Shown: piece after piece, positions 18,223 through 27,263 of the stretch
Numbering within the stretch: the stretch's first letter is position 1
Layout of the letters: every line of letters starts with the position of its first letter
Origin: Arachidicoccus sp. BS20
Lineage (GTDB): Bacteria > Bacteroidota > Bacteroidia > Chitinophagales > Chitinophagaceae
DNA length: 64,000 bases
Reading direction: 5' to 3'
Assembly (NCBI RefSeq): GCF_001659705.1
Contig: NZ_CP015971.1
Coordinates: 3,289,029-3,353,028 of the forward strand
Made by a program: the position numbers and the translations under genes
Notes under the pieces: generated by a model
What the model was told of the DNA's origin: nothing
Databases searched by the model: none
The model's input: only the letters and a program-made list of their open reading frames with translations

Positions 18223-21222
18223 TTAATCAACTTTCAACAATACTTCTACGCGTGTGCCGACAGGTTTACCGTCTTTCTCCAAATCTGTTACGGAAACGGA
18301 AGCCTCTTCTTCTTTGTTAAAAAAACGAATACGGTCGTTGCTCATTTGTGTTCCGTAAGATGTTTTATTTTTAAATACATTACTGGCGGCGGTTGTTTTT
18401 CTACCTACGCCATTGTCTTCTATCACATATTTTATATAAGGTAATTGAGTGGAAACGGTAATTTGCAAATGACCGTTGTTCTCTGTTTTGTTGCGCAGCC
18501 CGTGAATGATGGCGTTTTCCACAAAAGGCTGTACAATAAGCGGCGGCACACTGTAATCGGCATTCCACAACGATTTTTCTATATCGAAAGTAACCATGTA
18601 TTTATTTTTATCCCTAAGCTGCTCCAATGCGACATACAATTGCAAAGTTTCCAAATCTTTGGATAAAGATACTGTGTTTTGTCTGGAACTGTCCAATACA
18701 TTTCGTAATAGACGTGCAAATTTATTTAGATACATGGTCGCATGGTACTTGTCATTGCTTTGAACAAAAGCGTCAATATTATTAATACTGTTGAAAATAA
18801 AATGCGGGTTCATTTGCGCCCGCAACGCCATCATTTCGGTCTCGGCTATTCTGTGTTTCATTTCCGCTTCATAGCGAATATTTTTAATTCTTCTTCTTAG
18901 CAGAAAAAGAATAATTATTGTGCAGCCGAGAACAGTGAAAAGAATAAACCACCATGTTTCCCACCAAGGTGGACGCACCGTGAAAGAAAATACTGCTGCG
19001 GGACTTGCATTGCCTGTGTGATTAATCACTTTTACCTCAAATTGATAATCTCCTTCGCCTAATCCTGCATAGGAAACGGAATGTTTATTATCAGGCGTAC
19101 CCCAGTTTTCATCGGAGCTGCCTGAGAGTCGGTAAGTGTATTGAATTGTTTTTTCATTGATAAAAGATGGCGAAGAAAATTCAAACTGAAGATTGCCTTC
19201 ATTGTATGCCAATGTCAAATGCTTCCCTGGAGATACCGTGTTTTGAGGTGTTTGGATATGGGTAATATATACAGGCGGCGAAGGAAGCCTTTCCGTATAG
19301 CGGTCGGTAATGCGTACCAGACCGGAACTGGTAGCCACCCAAAACACACCGTTTCTCGTTTTTGAAACAGACCATGCTTCATCAAAAAAATGATTTTCTT
19401 TACTGAAATTAAATACCCTATATGGCTTTCCTTTGCCGGACTTGTTGACGATTAATTTATCTAATCCCAAAAGAGAAGAAAGAAAAAAATCGCCGTTGTC
19501 ATCTTCCATCGAAATATGACTGGAGAAAGACATTATCCCGTCTTTAAATGGAACGGGCAAAATCTTATAACCGGAATCTTTCGGTGTTAATTTTACTACA
19601 CCGTTGTTGTGTGTGCCTACCCAGACAGCGCCTCGGGAATCTATGAATAGATAACTTGATTTGCTGCCGGTAATCAAAGGTGTCCTGTTTTTTACTTCGG
19701 CAGTTACATTGTTGTCATCATATATCAACTTCAACTGATATAACTTCCCTGAAAAACTACTGACCCACAAATAGCCTTGTTTGTCAAAAACCATGTCGTA
19801 AATCCGCTCAGTAATATTTCCCAAAATATATTTATTCCCCGTTAGGGGATTAAAAGAATACAATCCGTAAGCGGAGCCGATTAAATAATTGCCCACACTA
19901 TCGGTTTCCACACAAAAAAAATCCCGGTCAAAAGAAAATATTTTTTTGCCGGTGCCGGTTTCGGGGTCAAACGGATACAGTTCCCGGGCTACCCAGCGCA
20001 TGGAACTATGCGCCACAAATATTTGTCCCGTGTGTGTTTTGATAAACCTGAAAAAACCCGGCGTTTTACGGGTGAGTGTTTTTACAACAGAAGTTTCGGG
20101 GTTTATTTGCTGGAGATTTCCGTTTACGGTAGTAAAAAAAACAGTATGGTTGCTGAGCGATAATACACTTTGAATATCATTGTCCGCCAGCCCGTCGTCA
20201 GTGGTATAATATTGAATATAACCGCCCAGCGGAATCTTGGTAACGCCTTTGGTGGTGCCTGCCCAAAGGTTGTTTTCTCTATCCTGATAAAGACAAATTA
20301 TTTTGTTGGAAGCCAGCCCGTCGGCATCGGTAAAGCGGGTAAGTTTTCCTGCCGGTGTTATTCGTATCAGCCCCTGTTCGGTAGCTATCCAGTAGTTGCC
20401 GTAATGGTCTTCCAGCATATCCGTAACCACGTTTTGAAGCAAGGCATTCCGGAAAGGTGCAGGCAAAGGAAGGAAGGAAATTTTTCCATTCAGAAGATCG
20501 TTGGTAGAAATAAGTTTAAGCCCGTTGCCGGAGCATATCCATAAATGGCCGCGACTGTCATTATATATATTAAATACATCGGAGGGACGATTTTTTTCGG
20601 CTTGCGCCAATAGATAACCCCTGCTGTCGGTTAGTAAAAGCGAGGAAACATTTATATCGTTTTTAGAAAAGCTTCCCCCGATAATGTACGTTCCGTTTTC
20701 CAGCCGGTAAAACGATGAGCTTCTCCCGCGCAGGTGTTGTGTAATGGGTATAATTTTCCCATGGGAAATATGTACAATGCCATCTTCATCCGTAGCGACG
20801 AGTACGGAACTGTCCTTTTGTTTATAAAGCCGGCAAGCATACAGCAGCTTGTCGGCAATGTTGTGTTCAATGGAATCTTCTCCTATTTTGTCTATTTGCC
20901 CGTTGTCCAGCGTAATGCATATACTGCCTGATTCATCTTCATATATTCCGCTGACCAGGCTTGTGGAAAGCCCCGATTGTTCAGTATAATTGGTAAATCG
21001 ATATCCGTTATAATTACTTATTCCGTAAGGTGTGCAAAACCACATAAAACCTTTGGTATCCTGGTATATACTGAAAACGGGATTGGCTACCAAACCGTTT
21101 TCCATGGAATAATTTTTCATCAGTACCCGCTGTGCCGAGAGGTTGGAACAATACGTGACTAACACTCCCGCAAGGCAAGTGAATGAATAACGAAAAATTC
21201 TGCGTGTACAATATGCCGACAT
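18223..21222 (-). CDS. LytS-type sensor kinase with beta-propeller sensor domain
   Basis: The ATG at 21222 gives a signal peptide (CLAGVLVTYCSNLSAQ). The periplasmic part is a two-component-regulator propeller built of repeats such as DTKGFMWFCTPYGISNYNGYRF-like blades and DRENNLWAGT, then a Y_Y_Y domain near residue 700, and one membrane span (WWFILFTVLGCTIIILFLL). The cytosolic His_kinase domain carries the phosphorylated H in QMNPHFIFNSINN about 190 residues from the C-terminus, then an HATPase with DNGVGRK. The open frame begins at a TTG (21285) inside a promoter element, so that longer start is rejected. It pairs with the LytTR regulator. Confidence 0.92.
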   Translation of the reverse strand: MSAYCTRRIFRYSFTCLAGVLVTYCSNLSAQRVLMKNYSMENGLVANPVFSIYQDTKGFMWFCTPYGISNYNGYRFTNYTEQSGLSTSLVSGIYEDESGSICITLDNGQIDKIGEDSIEHNIADKLLYACRLYKQKDSSVLVATDEDGIVHISHGKIIPITQHLRGRSSSFYRLENGTYIIGGSFSKNDINVSSLLLTDSRGYLLAQAEKNRPSDVFNIYNDSRGHLWICSGNGLKLISTNDLLNGKISFLPLPAPFRNALLQNVVTDMLEDHYGNYWIATEQGLIRITPAGKLTRFTDADGLASNKIICLYQDRENNLWAGTTKGVTKIPLGGYIQYYTTDDGLADNDIQSVLSLSNHTVFFTTVNGNLQQINPETSVVKTLTRKTPGFFRFIKTHTGQIFVAHSSMRWVARELYPFDPETGTGKKIFSFDRDFFCVETDSVGNYLIGSAYGLYSFNPLTGNKYILGNITERIYDMVFDKQGYLWVSSFSGKLYQLKLIYDDNNVTAEVKNRTPLITGSKSSYLFIDSRGAVWVGTHNNGVVKLTPKDSGYKILPVPFKDGIMSFSSHISMEDDNGDFFLSSLLGLDKLIVNKSGKGKPYRVFNFSKENHFFDEAWSVSKTRNGVFWVATSSGLVRITDRYTERLPSPPVYITHIQTPQNTVSPGKHLTLAYNEGNLQFEFSSPSFINEKTIQYTYRLSGSSDENWGTPDNKHSVSYAGLGEGDYQFEVKVINHTGNASPAAVFSFTVRPPWWETWWFILFTVLGCTIIILFLLRRRIKNIRYEAEMKHRIAETEMMALRAQMNPHFIFNSINNIDAFVQSNDKYHATMYLNKFARLLRNVLDSSRQNTVSLSKDLETLQLYVALEQLRDKNKYMVTFDIEKSLWNADYSVPPLIVQPFVENAIIHGLRNKTENNGHLQITVSTQLPYIKYVIEDNGVGRKTTAASNVFKNKTSYGTQMSNDRIRFFNKEEEASVSVTDLEKDGKPVGTRVEVLLKVD

Positions 21223-21282
21223 AACAAATTTAAAATAAGAAAGTATCTGTAAAAACCTCTTAGTGCTACAGGAATAACTTTT

Positions 21283-21290
21283 CAAAGATA
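21283..21290 (-). promoter_or_regulatory. -7 promoter element of the sensor kinase operon
   Basis: TATCTTTG on the minus strand, 60 bp upstream of the kinase ATG, matches TAnnTTTG exactly. Confidence 0.6.
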
Positions 21291-21370
21291 TAAAAGCGAA
21301 AAAAGTTTTGACTCATTAATGAGCCAAAGGCGCCCGTTGGCAAGTCGGCGGCGTGAAATGAATGATAGAC

Positions 21371-21433
21371 GGCAACAGCGGAATTGTCGTAGGAGTCGGT
21401 TGTCAATTGATTGCTTATTGGCTGATGACGTAA
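21371..21433 (+). pseudogene. Remnant 3' end of a second copy of the 13445-14092 membrane gene
   Basis: Twenty codons and a stop encode NSGIVVGVGCQLIAYWLMT, exactly the C-terminus of the membrane protein ending at 14092. Over 60 nt there are only four differences (AAT/AAC, AGT/AGC, GTG/GTA, TTG/CTG), all synonymous. Upstream of 21371 the similarity decays and the frame carries stops. It lies directly before the DUF2157 gene. Confidence 0.9.
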
Positions 21434-21477
21434 TTTCTTTTCCAAAAGAAATTTAACTTTAGCCAAAATTCCTGTAT

Positions 21478-22521
21478 ATGCAAATCAACAAATCTCAGGC
21501 AGCATTTCTTGAAGACGCGATTGATGACTGGAAAAACAAAAACATCATCACAAGCGACAAAGCCGAAGAACTGAAACGAAGTTTTTCGGTAAGAGAATTT
21601 GACTGGAAAAATGTTGCCAAATATGCTTTCATCATTGCCATCGTATGCGGTGTAATCGCTGTCGTAGCAACATTTGCAGACAGAAAGCTGATTAATTTCT
21701 TCGACCTGTTAATTGAAAAATTATTCAATGCTTCTAATCTTTTACTTGGAATTATTTGTGCAATTATTGCTGCCGTATTTTTTTATTTCGGGCAAAAATG
21801 GAAACAAGAAAATCCAGATAAAATTTTTACCAACGAAGGTTTTATACTGATGGGTAGTGCGTTTGCGGCTTTCACGGCAGCCAACTTTGCCAATCTTTCC
21901 GGCAAAGGCGATGCGTATTATATCACTACTTTTTTGCTGGCAACTATATTTTACGTTACCCTTTCATTCTTGCTGAAAAGCCAAATTATATGGCTGCTCG
22001 GTTTGCTCGCTTTCACTTGTTGGGTTTGCGTTTTGTCGGCGAATGCTACGCATTGGCAGCCGTACTTTCTTGGATTGAATTATGCGTTGCGGTTCTTTGT
22101 TTTCAGTATTTTGTTTTTGATTGCAACATATTTTATGAAGCGAATAAAACAACTGCAAGACTTTTACTCGCTTACATGTTATTACACACTTTGCTTGTTT
22201 TTTATTTCGTTGTGGATTGTTTCCGTATGCGGAAATTACGGCACTTGGGAAGAATGGAACAAAGTTCCGCAGATTCATCTGTTCGGCTGGGCGCTTTTAT
22301 CTATGGGCGTTTCAGCGATTGCGACTTATATCGGTTGGAAGAAAGATTTGCCTGATGTAAGAAACTTCGGCATTACATTTTTGTTCCTCAATATTTACAC
22401 GCGCTACTTTGAATATTTCTGGAACGGAAGCTATAAGGCAGTTTTCTTCATCGTTCTTGCTTTATCGTTTTGGCTGATTGGAAGAAGCGCGGAAAAAATC
22501 TGGAATAAGCCTAAACCTTGA
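21478..22521 (+). CDS. DUF2157 domain multi-pass membrane protein
   Basis: The N-terminus (about 1-60) is a soluble helix-rich segment typical of DUF2157 (QAAFLEDAIDDWKNKNIITSDKAEELKRS split across two helices), followed by about ten hydrophobic segments up to residue 340. Function is unknown in the whole family. The sequence upstream is the remnant of the membrane gene now found next to rpoN, so these two genes were probably neighbours before the 7 kb block arrived. Confidence 0.85.
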   Translation: MQINKSQAAFLEDAIDDWKNKNIITSDKAEELKRSFSVREFDWKNVAKYAFIIAIVCGVIAVVATFADRKLINFFDLLIEKLFNASNLLLGIICAIIAAVFFYFGQKWKQENPDKIFTNEGFILMGSAFAAFTAANFANLSGKGDAYYITTFLLATIFYVTLSFLLKSQIIWLLGLLAFTCWVCVLSANATHWQPYFLGLNYALRFFVFSILFLIATYFMKRIKQLQDFYSLTCYYTLCLFFISLWIVSVCGNYGTWEEWNKVPQIHLFGWALLSMGVSAIATYIGWKKDLPDVRNFGITFLFLNIYTRYFEYFWNGSYKAVFFIVLALSFWLIGRSAEKIWNKPKP

Positions 22522-22629
22522 ATGATGTCATCATTATCATAAAAAATCTGCGTTTCGTTATTGCAAAACAATTGAACCGTAAAGCAATCAAACAAATCGT
22601 AATTTTGCCTCACAATTTCTACAAAACAC

Positions 22630-24312
22630 ATGAACATATTTTTAGCGCAGCAAAATTATCATATCGGAAATTTTGAAGCCAATACAAAAAAAATCATTGA
22701 AGCAATCAACGAAGCGAAGTCGCGAAACGCAGACCTCATCATATTTTCGGAGCTTTGCGTGTGTGGTTATCCACCAAGAGATTTTTTGGAGTTTGAAGAT
22801 TTTATCGAAAAAAGTTACCGTGCATTAGACGAAATAAAACAATATACGGAAAACATTGGTGTATTGGTTGGCGCGCCTGCACGCAACTTGCAATACGATG
22901 GAAAAGATTTGTTCAATGCGGTTTTTCTTTTACACGAAAAAGAAATAAAAGCTGAAATTCATAAAACGCTTTTGCCTACTTACGACGTGTTTGATGAGGA
23001 TAGATATTTTGAACCTGCGTATGAATGGAATGTAATTGAATTTCGCGGAAAGCGGCTTGCAGTAACTATTTGTGAAGATATTTGGAATCTTGGCGATAAT
23101 CCTTTGTACCGCGTTTGCCCGATGGATTTGTTGATGGAACAACAACCCGATTTAATGATAAATCTTTCTGCTTCGCCGTTCGATTACACACATTATGAAG
23201 ACAGAAAAGCCATTATCAAGGCAAATGTATTGAAGTATAAATTGCCGATGTTTTATTGCAATGCAGTCGGTTCGCAAACCGAAATCGTGTTCGACGGAGG
23301 CTCGTTTATTTTTGATAAAGATGCAAATATTATTAAGGTATTTCCTTTGTTTGAGGAAATTGTCGATGGCTTGAAACTCAATGCTGATAATACTTTCAGC
23401 GAATCTATTATAGAGAAAGCAGATGAATTGCCAACGCATGAATTAAATCCCGAACGATTAATTCCTTCGCTCAATATTGATGAAGTTTACAGCGCGCTCG
23501 TTATGGGCATCCGCGATTATTTTAATAAAATGAATTTTTCGAAAGCCATTCTCGGTTCGTCGGGCGGCATTGATTCTGCAGTTACTTTGGCGTTGGCTTG
23601 CGATGCTTTGGGCGCGGAAAATGTTCGTGCAATTCTGATGCCTTCGCCTTATTCCACAAGCCATTCCGTGGATGACGCTGTTGAATTGAGCAAAAACTTA
23701 AACAATCCTTACGACATTATTCATATCAAAAATATTTACGAAAGTTTCTTGCAGGAACTGAAACCGATTTTTAACGATTTGCCTTTTTCCGTTGCGGAAG
23801 AAAATATCCAAAGCCGCACACGCGGAAACTTAGTAATGGCAATCGCCAATAAGTTCAATTATATTTTATTAAACACTTCCAACAAAAGTGAATTGGCAAC
23901 TGGCTATGGAACTCTGTACGGCGATATGGCAGGCGGGCTGGGCGTTTTGGGCGATTGTTATAAAATGCAAGTGTATGAATTGGCAAAATATATCAACCGT
24001 GAAAAAGAAATTATTCCGCGACACATCATTGACAAAGCGCCGAGCGCAGAACTTCGTCCAAATCAAAAAGACAGCGACAGCCTGCCGGATTATTCCATTC
24101 TCGACCAAATTTTATATCAATATATTGAGCAGCGAAAAGGTCCGAATGAAATAAAATCTTTGGGATTTGATACAGCATTGGTCGATAGAACTTTGAAACT
24201 TGTAAATATCAATGAATACAAGCGAAACCAATTCTGTCCTATCATTCGCGTTTCGCCGAAAGCCTTTGGTGTCGGGCGTCGCGTGCCGATTGTAGGAAAA
24301 TATTTGATTTGA
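22630..24312 (+). CDS. nadE: Glutamine-dependent NAD+ synthetase
   Basis: The enzyme makes NAD+ from deamido-NAD+ using glutamine as ammonia source. It has an N-terminal nitrilase-type glutaminase domain (about 1-260) with the triad E41, K112 and C148 (VTICEDIW), and a C-terminal synthetase domain with the ATP pyrophosphatase loop SGGIDS at 311-316 and the NAD-binding region KSELATGYGTLYGDMAGG. The length of 560 is slightly shorter than the 630-680 of the mycobacterial type and fits the shorter bacterial class. It is a single gene ending at a shared terminator. Confidence 0.96.
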   Translation: MNIFLAQQNYHIGNFEANTKKIIEAINEAKSRNADLIIFSELCVCGYPPRDFLEFEDFIEKSYRALDEIKQYTENIGVLVGAPARNLQYDGKDLFNAVFLLHEKEIKAEIHKTLLPTYDVFDEDRYFEPAYEWNVIEFRGKRLAVTICEDIWNLGDNPLYRVCPMDLLMEQQPDLMINLSASPFDYTHYEDRKAIIKANVLKYKLPMFYCNAVGSQTEIVFDGGSFIFDKDANIIKVFPLFEEIVDGLKLNADNTFSESIIEKADELPTHELNPERLIPSLNIDEVYSALVMGIRDYFNKMNFSKAILGSSGGIDSAVTLALACDALGAENVRAILMPSPYSTSHSVDDAVELSKNLNNPYDIIHIKNIYESFLQELKPIFNDLPFSVAEENIQSRTRGNLVMAIANKFNYILLNTSNKSELATGYGTLYGDMAGGLGVLGDCYKMQVYELAKYINREKEIIPRHIIDKAPSAELRPNQKDSDSLPDYSILDQILYQYIEQRKGPNEIKSLGFDTALVDRTLKLVNINEYKRNQFCPIIRVSPKAFGVGRRVPIVGKYLI

Positions 24313-24320
24313 TTGAAAGA

Positions 24321-24372
24321 AAAATGAAGTATAAATACGCAAACATTATTCGTGCATTTATACTTCATTTTT
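24321..24372. terminator. Bidirectional terminator between nadE and the PAP2 gene
   Basis: AAAATGAAGTATAAAT and ATTTATACTTCATTTT form a 16-bp perfect stem between convergent genes, with T-runs on both strands. Confidence 0.85.
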
Positions 24373-24391
24373 TAGATAAACGTAACAACGC

Positions 24392-25156
24392 TTACTCTTT
24401 AATTTCCTGCACTTGCGGCTGTAAGCGTTTACTTTTTATTTTGTAAAAAAGATAAACAACTGCAAATCCGACAACAGAAACACTCGCACCAACAATAGCA
24501 TCCAGAAAAAAATGGTTGCCTGTTACAATTATCACGAATAATACAAAGACGGGATACGCAACCATTAGCAGCTTCAACAATACTTTTTTTGTGTACATAC
24601 ATACGCAAATGCCGATTATCAACGCCGTTCCAAAGTGCATAGACGGCATGGCTGCATATTGATTGAAATAATGTGTAAGACTGCTGCTATATAAATTCAA
24701 ATGGCTTACTTGCAGAAGTGTGTCTTCAAAGCCTATGTCGTGCAGCATTCGCGGCGGCGCACACGGAAACCACATGAAAATAAACAGCGTGATGAAATTG
24801 GCAAACAAAAAACCATTCCGGATGAAATAATATTTTTCCCTGTGATAACGGAACAGCCAAAAAAAGAATGCAATAATCGACGGTACGTGCACCAGCAAAT
24901 AAAAACGGTTCATAAACCGGAGCAAAAGCGTAGCTTTTGAAAATATATGCTGTAACGTTATCTCATAAAACAAGCTATGCATTTGTTCAAAAGACACAAC
25001 TTTATACGCATTTTGAAATGCCGTATGCTCATCGCCGATAGCAATAAATCGCGAAACTTTGTAGAAAATAGCAACACCAATGAATAATAATACTTCTCTT
25101 AAACCTTTATTTTTTTGAAAAGAAAAGGATAATGCTTCTGTTCGTAAATCTTTCAA
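24392..25156 (-). CDS. PAP2-superfamily membrane phosphatase / phosphotransferase
   Basis: This integral-membrane protein has about six spans and PAP2 signature pieces: PPRMLHD (motif region 1), MPSMHFG (central SxH) and GNHFFLDAIVG (HxxxD). The set resembles the branch that contains inositol-phosphoceramide-synthase-like enzymes and lipid phosphatases. The frame is open to a TTG at 25246, but that codon overlaps a TAATTTTG promoter element; a TTG at 25156 (LKDLRTEAL) is used here, with real uncertainty, because no ATG precedes residue 88 of the longest form. The substrate is not known. Confidence 0.8.
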   Translation of the reverse strand: MKDLRTEALSFSFQKNKGLREVLLFIGVAIFYKVSRFIAIGDEHTAFQNAYKVVSFEQMHSLFYEITLQHIFSKATLLLRFMNRFYLLVHVPSIIAFFFWLFRYHREKYYFIRNGFLFANFITLFIFMWFPCAPPRMLHDIGFEDTLLQVSHLNLYSSSLTHYFNQYAAMPSMHFGTALIIGICVCMYTKKVLLKLLMVAYPVFVLFVIIVTGNHFFLDAIVGASVSVVGFAVVYLFYKIKSKRLQPQVQEIKE

Positions 25157-25304
25157 CTCAATACCAATTTTACAGATGTAAATAATTATATTTTCACTTG
25201 GTATAACAGTCGATAAAGCTTCTCTTATGAAAAGAAACTTTTGCAAAATTAAACAATTGTTTTATACAATTGTTTAATTTTTGTAAAAAATAAATTGCCA
25301 TAAA

Positions 25305-25338
25305 ATAAAAACGGTTCGCACGAAAGCAAACCGTTTTT
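25305..25338 (-). terminator. Terminator after the FKBP gene
   Basis: A stem AAAACGGTT...AACCGTTTT on the minus strand is followed by TATTTTATGG, about 23 bp after the FKBP stop. Confidence 0.7.
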
Positions 25339-25360
25339 CAAAATATATTTTTGAATTAAT

Positions 25361-25819
25361 TTATTCCGGAATAATCAACGAAGATTTTCCGGGAGCAATA
25401 TCCACCAATTCAATATCGAAAATCAAATCTTTTCCCGCCAAAGGATGGTTCGCATCTAATACCACAACATCGTCTTTCACTTCTTTAATTACTACTTGAA
25501 AAGTTTGTCCCTGGTCGTTGCTCATTTGCAATGGCATTCCCACTTCGGGGTTTAATTCGGGCGGAAACTGGCTGCGTGGAAATTCTACGATTTGCTCTTC
25601 GGAAACAGGTCCGTAAGCATCTGCCGCAGGAATATGAACCGTACGTTTTTCGCCTATTTGCAAGCCGGTAGCGCCGTCGTCAAAGCCTTTGATTACTTGT
25701 CCGCTTCCAATCTCAAACTCAAGCGGGGAGCGACCTTCGCTGCTGTCGAAGGTAGTTCCGTCAGTTAATTTGCCGTGATAATGTACTTTTACTTTATCGC
25801 CTTTTTTTGCTGTTTGCAT
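25361..25819 (-). CDS. SlyD-like FKBP-type peptidyl-prolyl isomerase
   Basis: This 152-residue cytosolic isomerase starts [18 protein letters not shown]. The FKBP fold is split by an inserted flap (about 70-125) as in SlyD/FkpB proteins, which act as chaperone-isomerases. Conserved elements are [19 protein letters not shown] and [11 protein letters not shown]. No histidine-rich tail is present, so nickel handling as in E. coli SlyD is unlikely. The frame continues upstream to 25927, but the added residues are unlike the family, and the ATG at 25819 gives a normal start. Confidence 0.93.
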   Translation of the reverse strand: MQTAKKGDKVKVHYHGKLTDGTTFDSSEGRSPLEFEIGSGQVIKGFDDGATGLQIGEKRTVHIPAADAYGPVSEEQIVEFPRSQFPPELNPEVGMPLQMSNDQGQTFQVVIKEVKDDVVVLDANHPLAGKDLIFDIELVDIAPGKSSLIIPE

Positions 25820-25926
25820 AGTCTGTAATTTGTGGCAAGGTAAACCTTTTCTGCGATTTGCTATTTTCAACGTGTATTTGTTGTAGGTTTGAAAAGATTT
25901 TTTAATGAACTGAAATTTTTGGTCCA

Positions 25927-27126
25927 ATGTTTTTTTCTCTCAAAAAAAAATTATTCATTTTACCATTTGTCATCTTTTTTTCTTTAACGAAAATGATGGC
26001 GCAGCAAATTTTGCCTGCGGCTTATCAAACGGAAAATTATCTGCCTTTATTGAAAAATAAAACGGTTGGTGTATTTGCAAATCCTACTTCCGAAATCAAC
26101 GGAACGCCTTTAGTAGATTCTTTGTTGTCGCTCGGAACCCGCGTGGTGTGTGCATTCGGGCCTGAGCATGGTTTTCGCGGCGATGAAGATGCAGGCGCAA
26201 AAGTGGGTAACGAAATTGATAAAAAAACAGGCATTAAAATAATTTCTTTATACGGAAAGAAAACAAAACCATCGGAAGAAGACGTAAAAAATGTAGATGT
26301 TTTGTTGTTCGATTTGCAGGATGTGGGTGTGCGTTTTTATACTTACATCGCATCGTTGCAACACTTTATGGAAGCGGCAATTGACTTGCATAAACCATTA
26401 ATTATTCTTGACCGACCGAACCCGAACGGCTTTTATATTGATGGTCCAATACTTGACAGAAAATATGCAAGCGGCGTAGGCGAGCAGCCGATTCCTGTTG
26501 TTTACGGAATGACGATTGGCGAATATGCAAAGATGCTCATTGGCGAACATTGGCTGAATACAAAAACAAAATATGATGCAAAATCTGTGGACATAAAAAT
26601 TATTCCCTGTAAAAATTATACGCACGAAAGCCGTTATATGCTTCCCGTGAAACCCTCGCCAAATCTGCCTTTCATGAGTTCGGTGTATAAATATCCGTCT
26701 ATGTGTTTTTTTGAAGGAACGGTGTTGAGCGAAGGTCGCGGCACGGAATTTCCTTTTGAGATTTTTGGTCATCCGAGTTTGGATAAATCGTTATTCAGCT
26801 TCACGCCCGAACCGAGAAAAGGCGCGGAATCATCAAAGTTTTACGGACAAGTTTGTTACGGCTGGAATATTCATGATTCTGTTTTCTGCAGTCATTTGGT
26901 ATTAAAATATTTATTGCAGGCATACAAAGCATTTCCGGACAAGCAGCATTTTTTTATAAGCCAGGGAAATGAACCGACAAAAATTTTCTTCAACAAATTG
27001 GCAGGCAGCGATGAACTGATGAAACAAATTATCGCAGGAAGAACGGAAGCGCAAATTCGCCGAAGCTGGCGCAAGCCTTTGAAAAAATTTATGCAGATAA
27101 GAAAGAAATATTTGCTCTATCCATAG
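25927..27126 (+). CDS. DUF1343 protein, NamZ-type exo-beta-N-acetylmuramidase
   Basis: A signal peptide ([19 protein letters not shown]) precedes a 375-residue body that carries the family's landmarks: [45 protein letters not shown] and [10 protein letters not shown]. NamZ (CAZy GH171) removes N-acetylmuramic acid from the non-reducing ends of peptidoglycan fragments, supporting cell-wall turnover. The periplasmic location fits. It complements the dipeptide epimerase at 220-1317 functionally, but the two genes are far apart. It is divergent from the FKBP gene. Confidence 0.87.
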   Translation: MFFSLKKKLFILPFVIFFSLTKMMAQQILPAAYQTENYLPLLKNKTVGVFANPTSEINGTPLVDSLLSLGTRVVCAFGPEHGFRGDEDAGAKVGNEIDKKTGIKIISLYGKKTKPSEEDVKNVDVLLFDLQDVGVRFYTYIASLQHFMEAAIDLHKPLIILDRPNPNGFYIDGPILDRKYASGVGEQPIPVVYGMTIGEYAKMLIGEHWLNTKTKYDAKSVDIKIIPCKNYTHESRYMLPVKPSPNLPFMSSVYKYPSMCFFEGTVLSEGRGTEFPFEIFGHPSLDKSLFSFTPEPRKGAESSKFYGQVCYGWNIHDSVFCSHLVLKYLLQAYKAFPDKQHFFISQGNEPTKIFFNKLAGSDELMKQIIAGRTEAQIRRSWRKPLKKFMQIRKKYLLYP

Positions 27127-27150
27127 TTGAGCATTGAAGTGCGGGATGCT

Positions 27151-27254
27151 ATGCGAAGCGTCCTCGCTTCGCATGATTATTCTGTTGCCTCATGGCAACT
27201 TTAAAGTCGGCAAGAGCCGACAGAATAGGCGTTTGAAGCGAAGACGCTTCAAAC
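27151..27254. repeat. Four consecutive tetraloop hairpins (REP-like cluster)
   Basis: Four perfect hairpins follow one another: ATGCGAAGCG/CGCTTCGCAT (27151-27174, loop TCCT), GTTGCC/GGCAAC (27184-27199, loop TCAT), GTCGGC/GCCGAC (27206-27221, loop AAGA) and GTTTGAAGCG/CGCTTCAAAC (27231-27254, loop AAGA). ATTCTGT and ACAGAAT around the inner pair add an outer stem. A related pair occurs at 54803-54851. It lies between convergent genes. Confidence 0.85.
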
Positions 27255-27263
27255 AGCAAAAGA

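Noticed and set aside
18223-21285. Longer sensor kinase starting at TTG 21285
   Set aside because: As with GldC, the TTG lies in a TATCTTTG element, and ATG 21222 gives a clean signal peptide.
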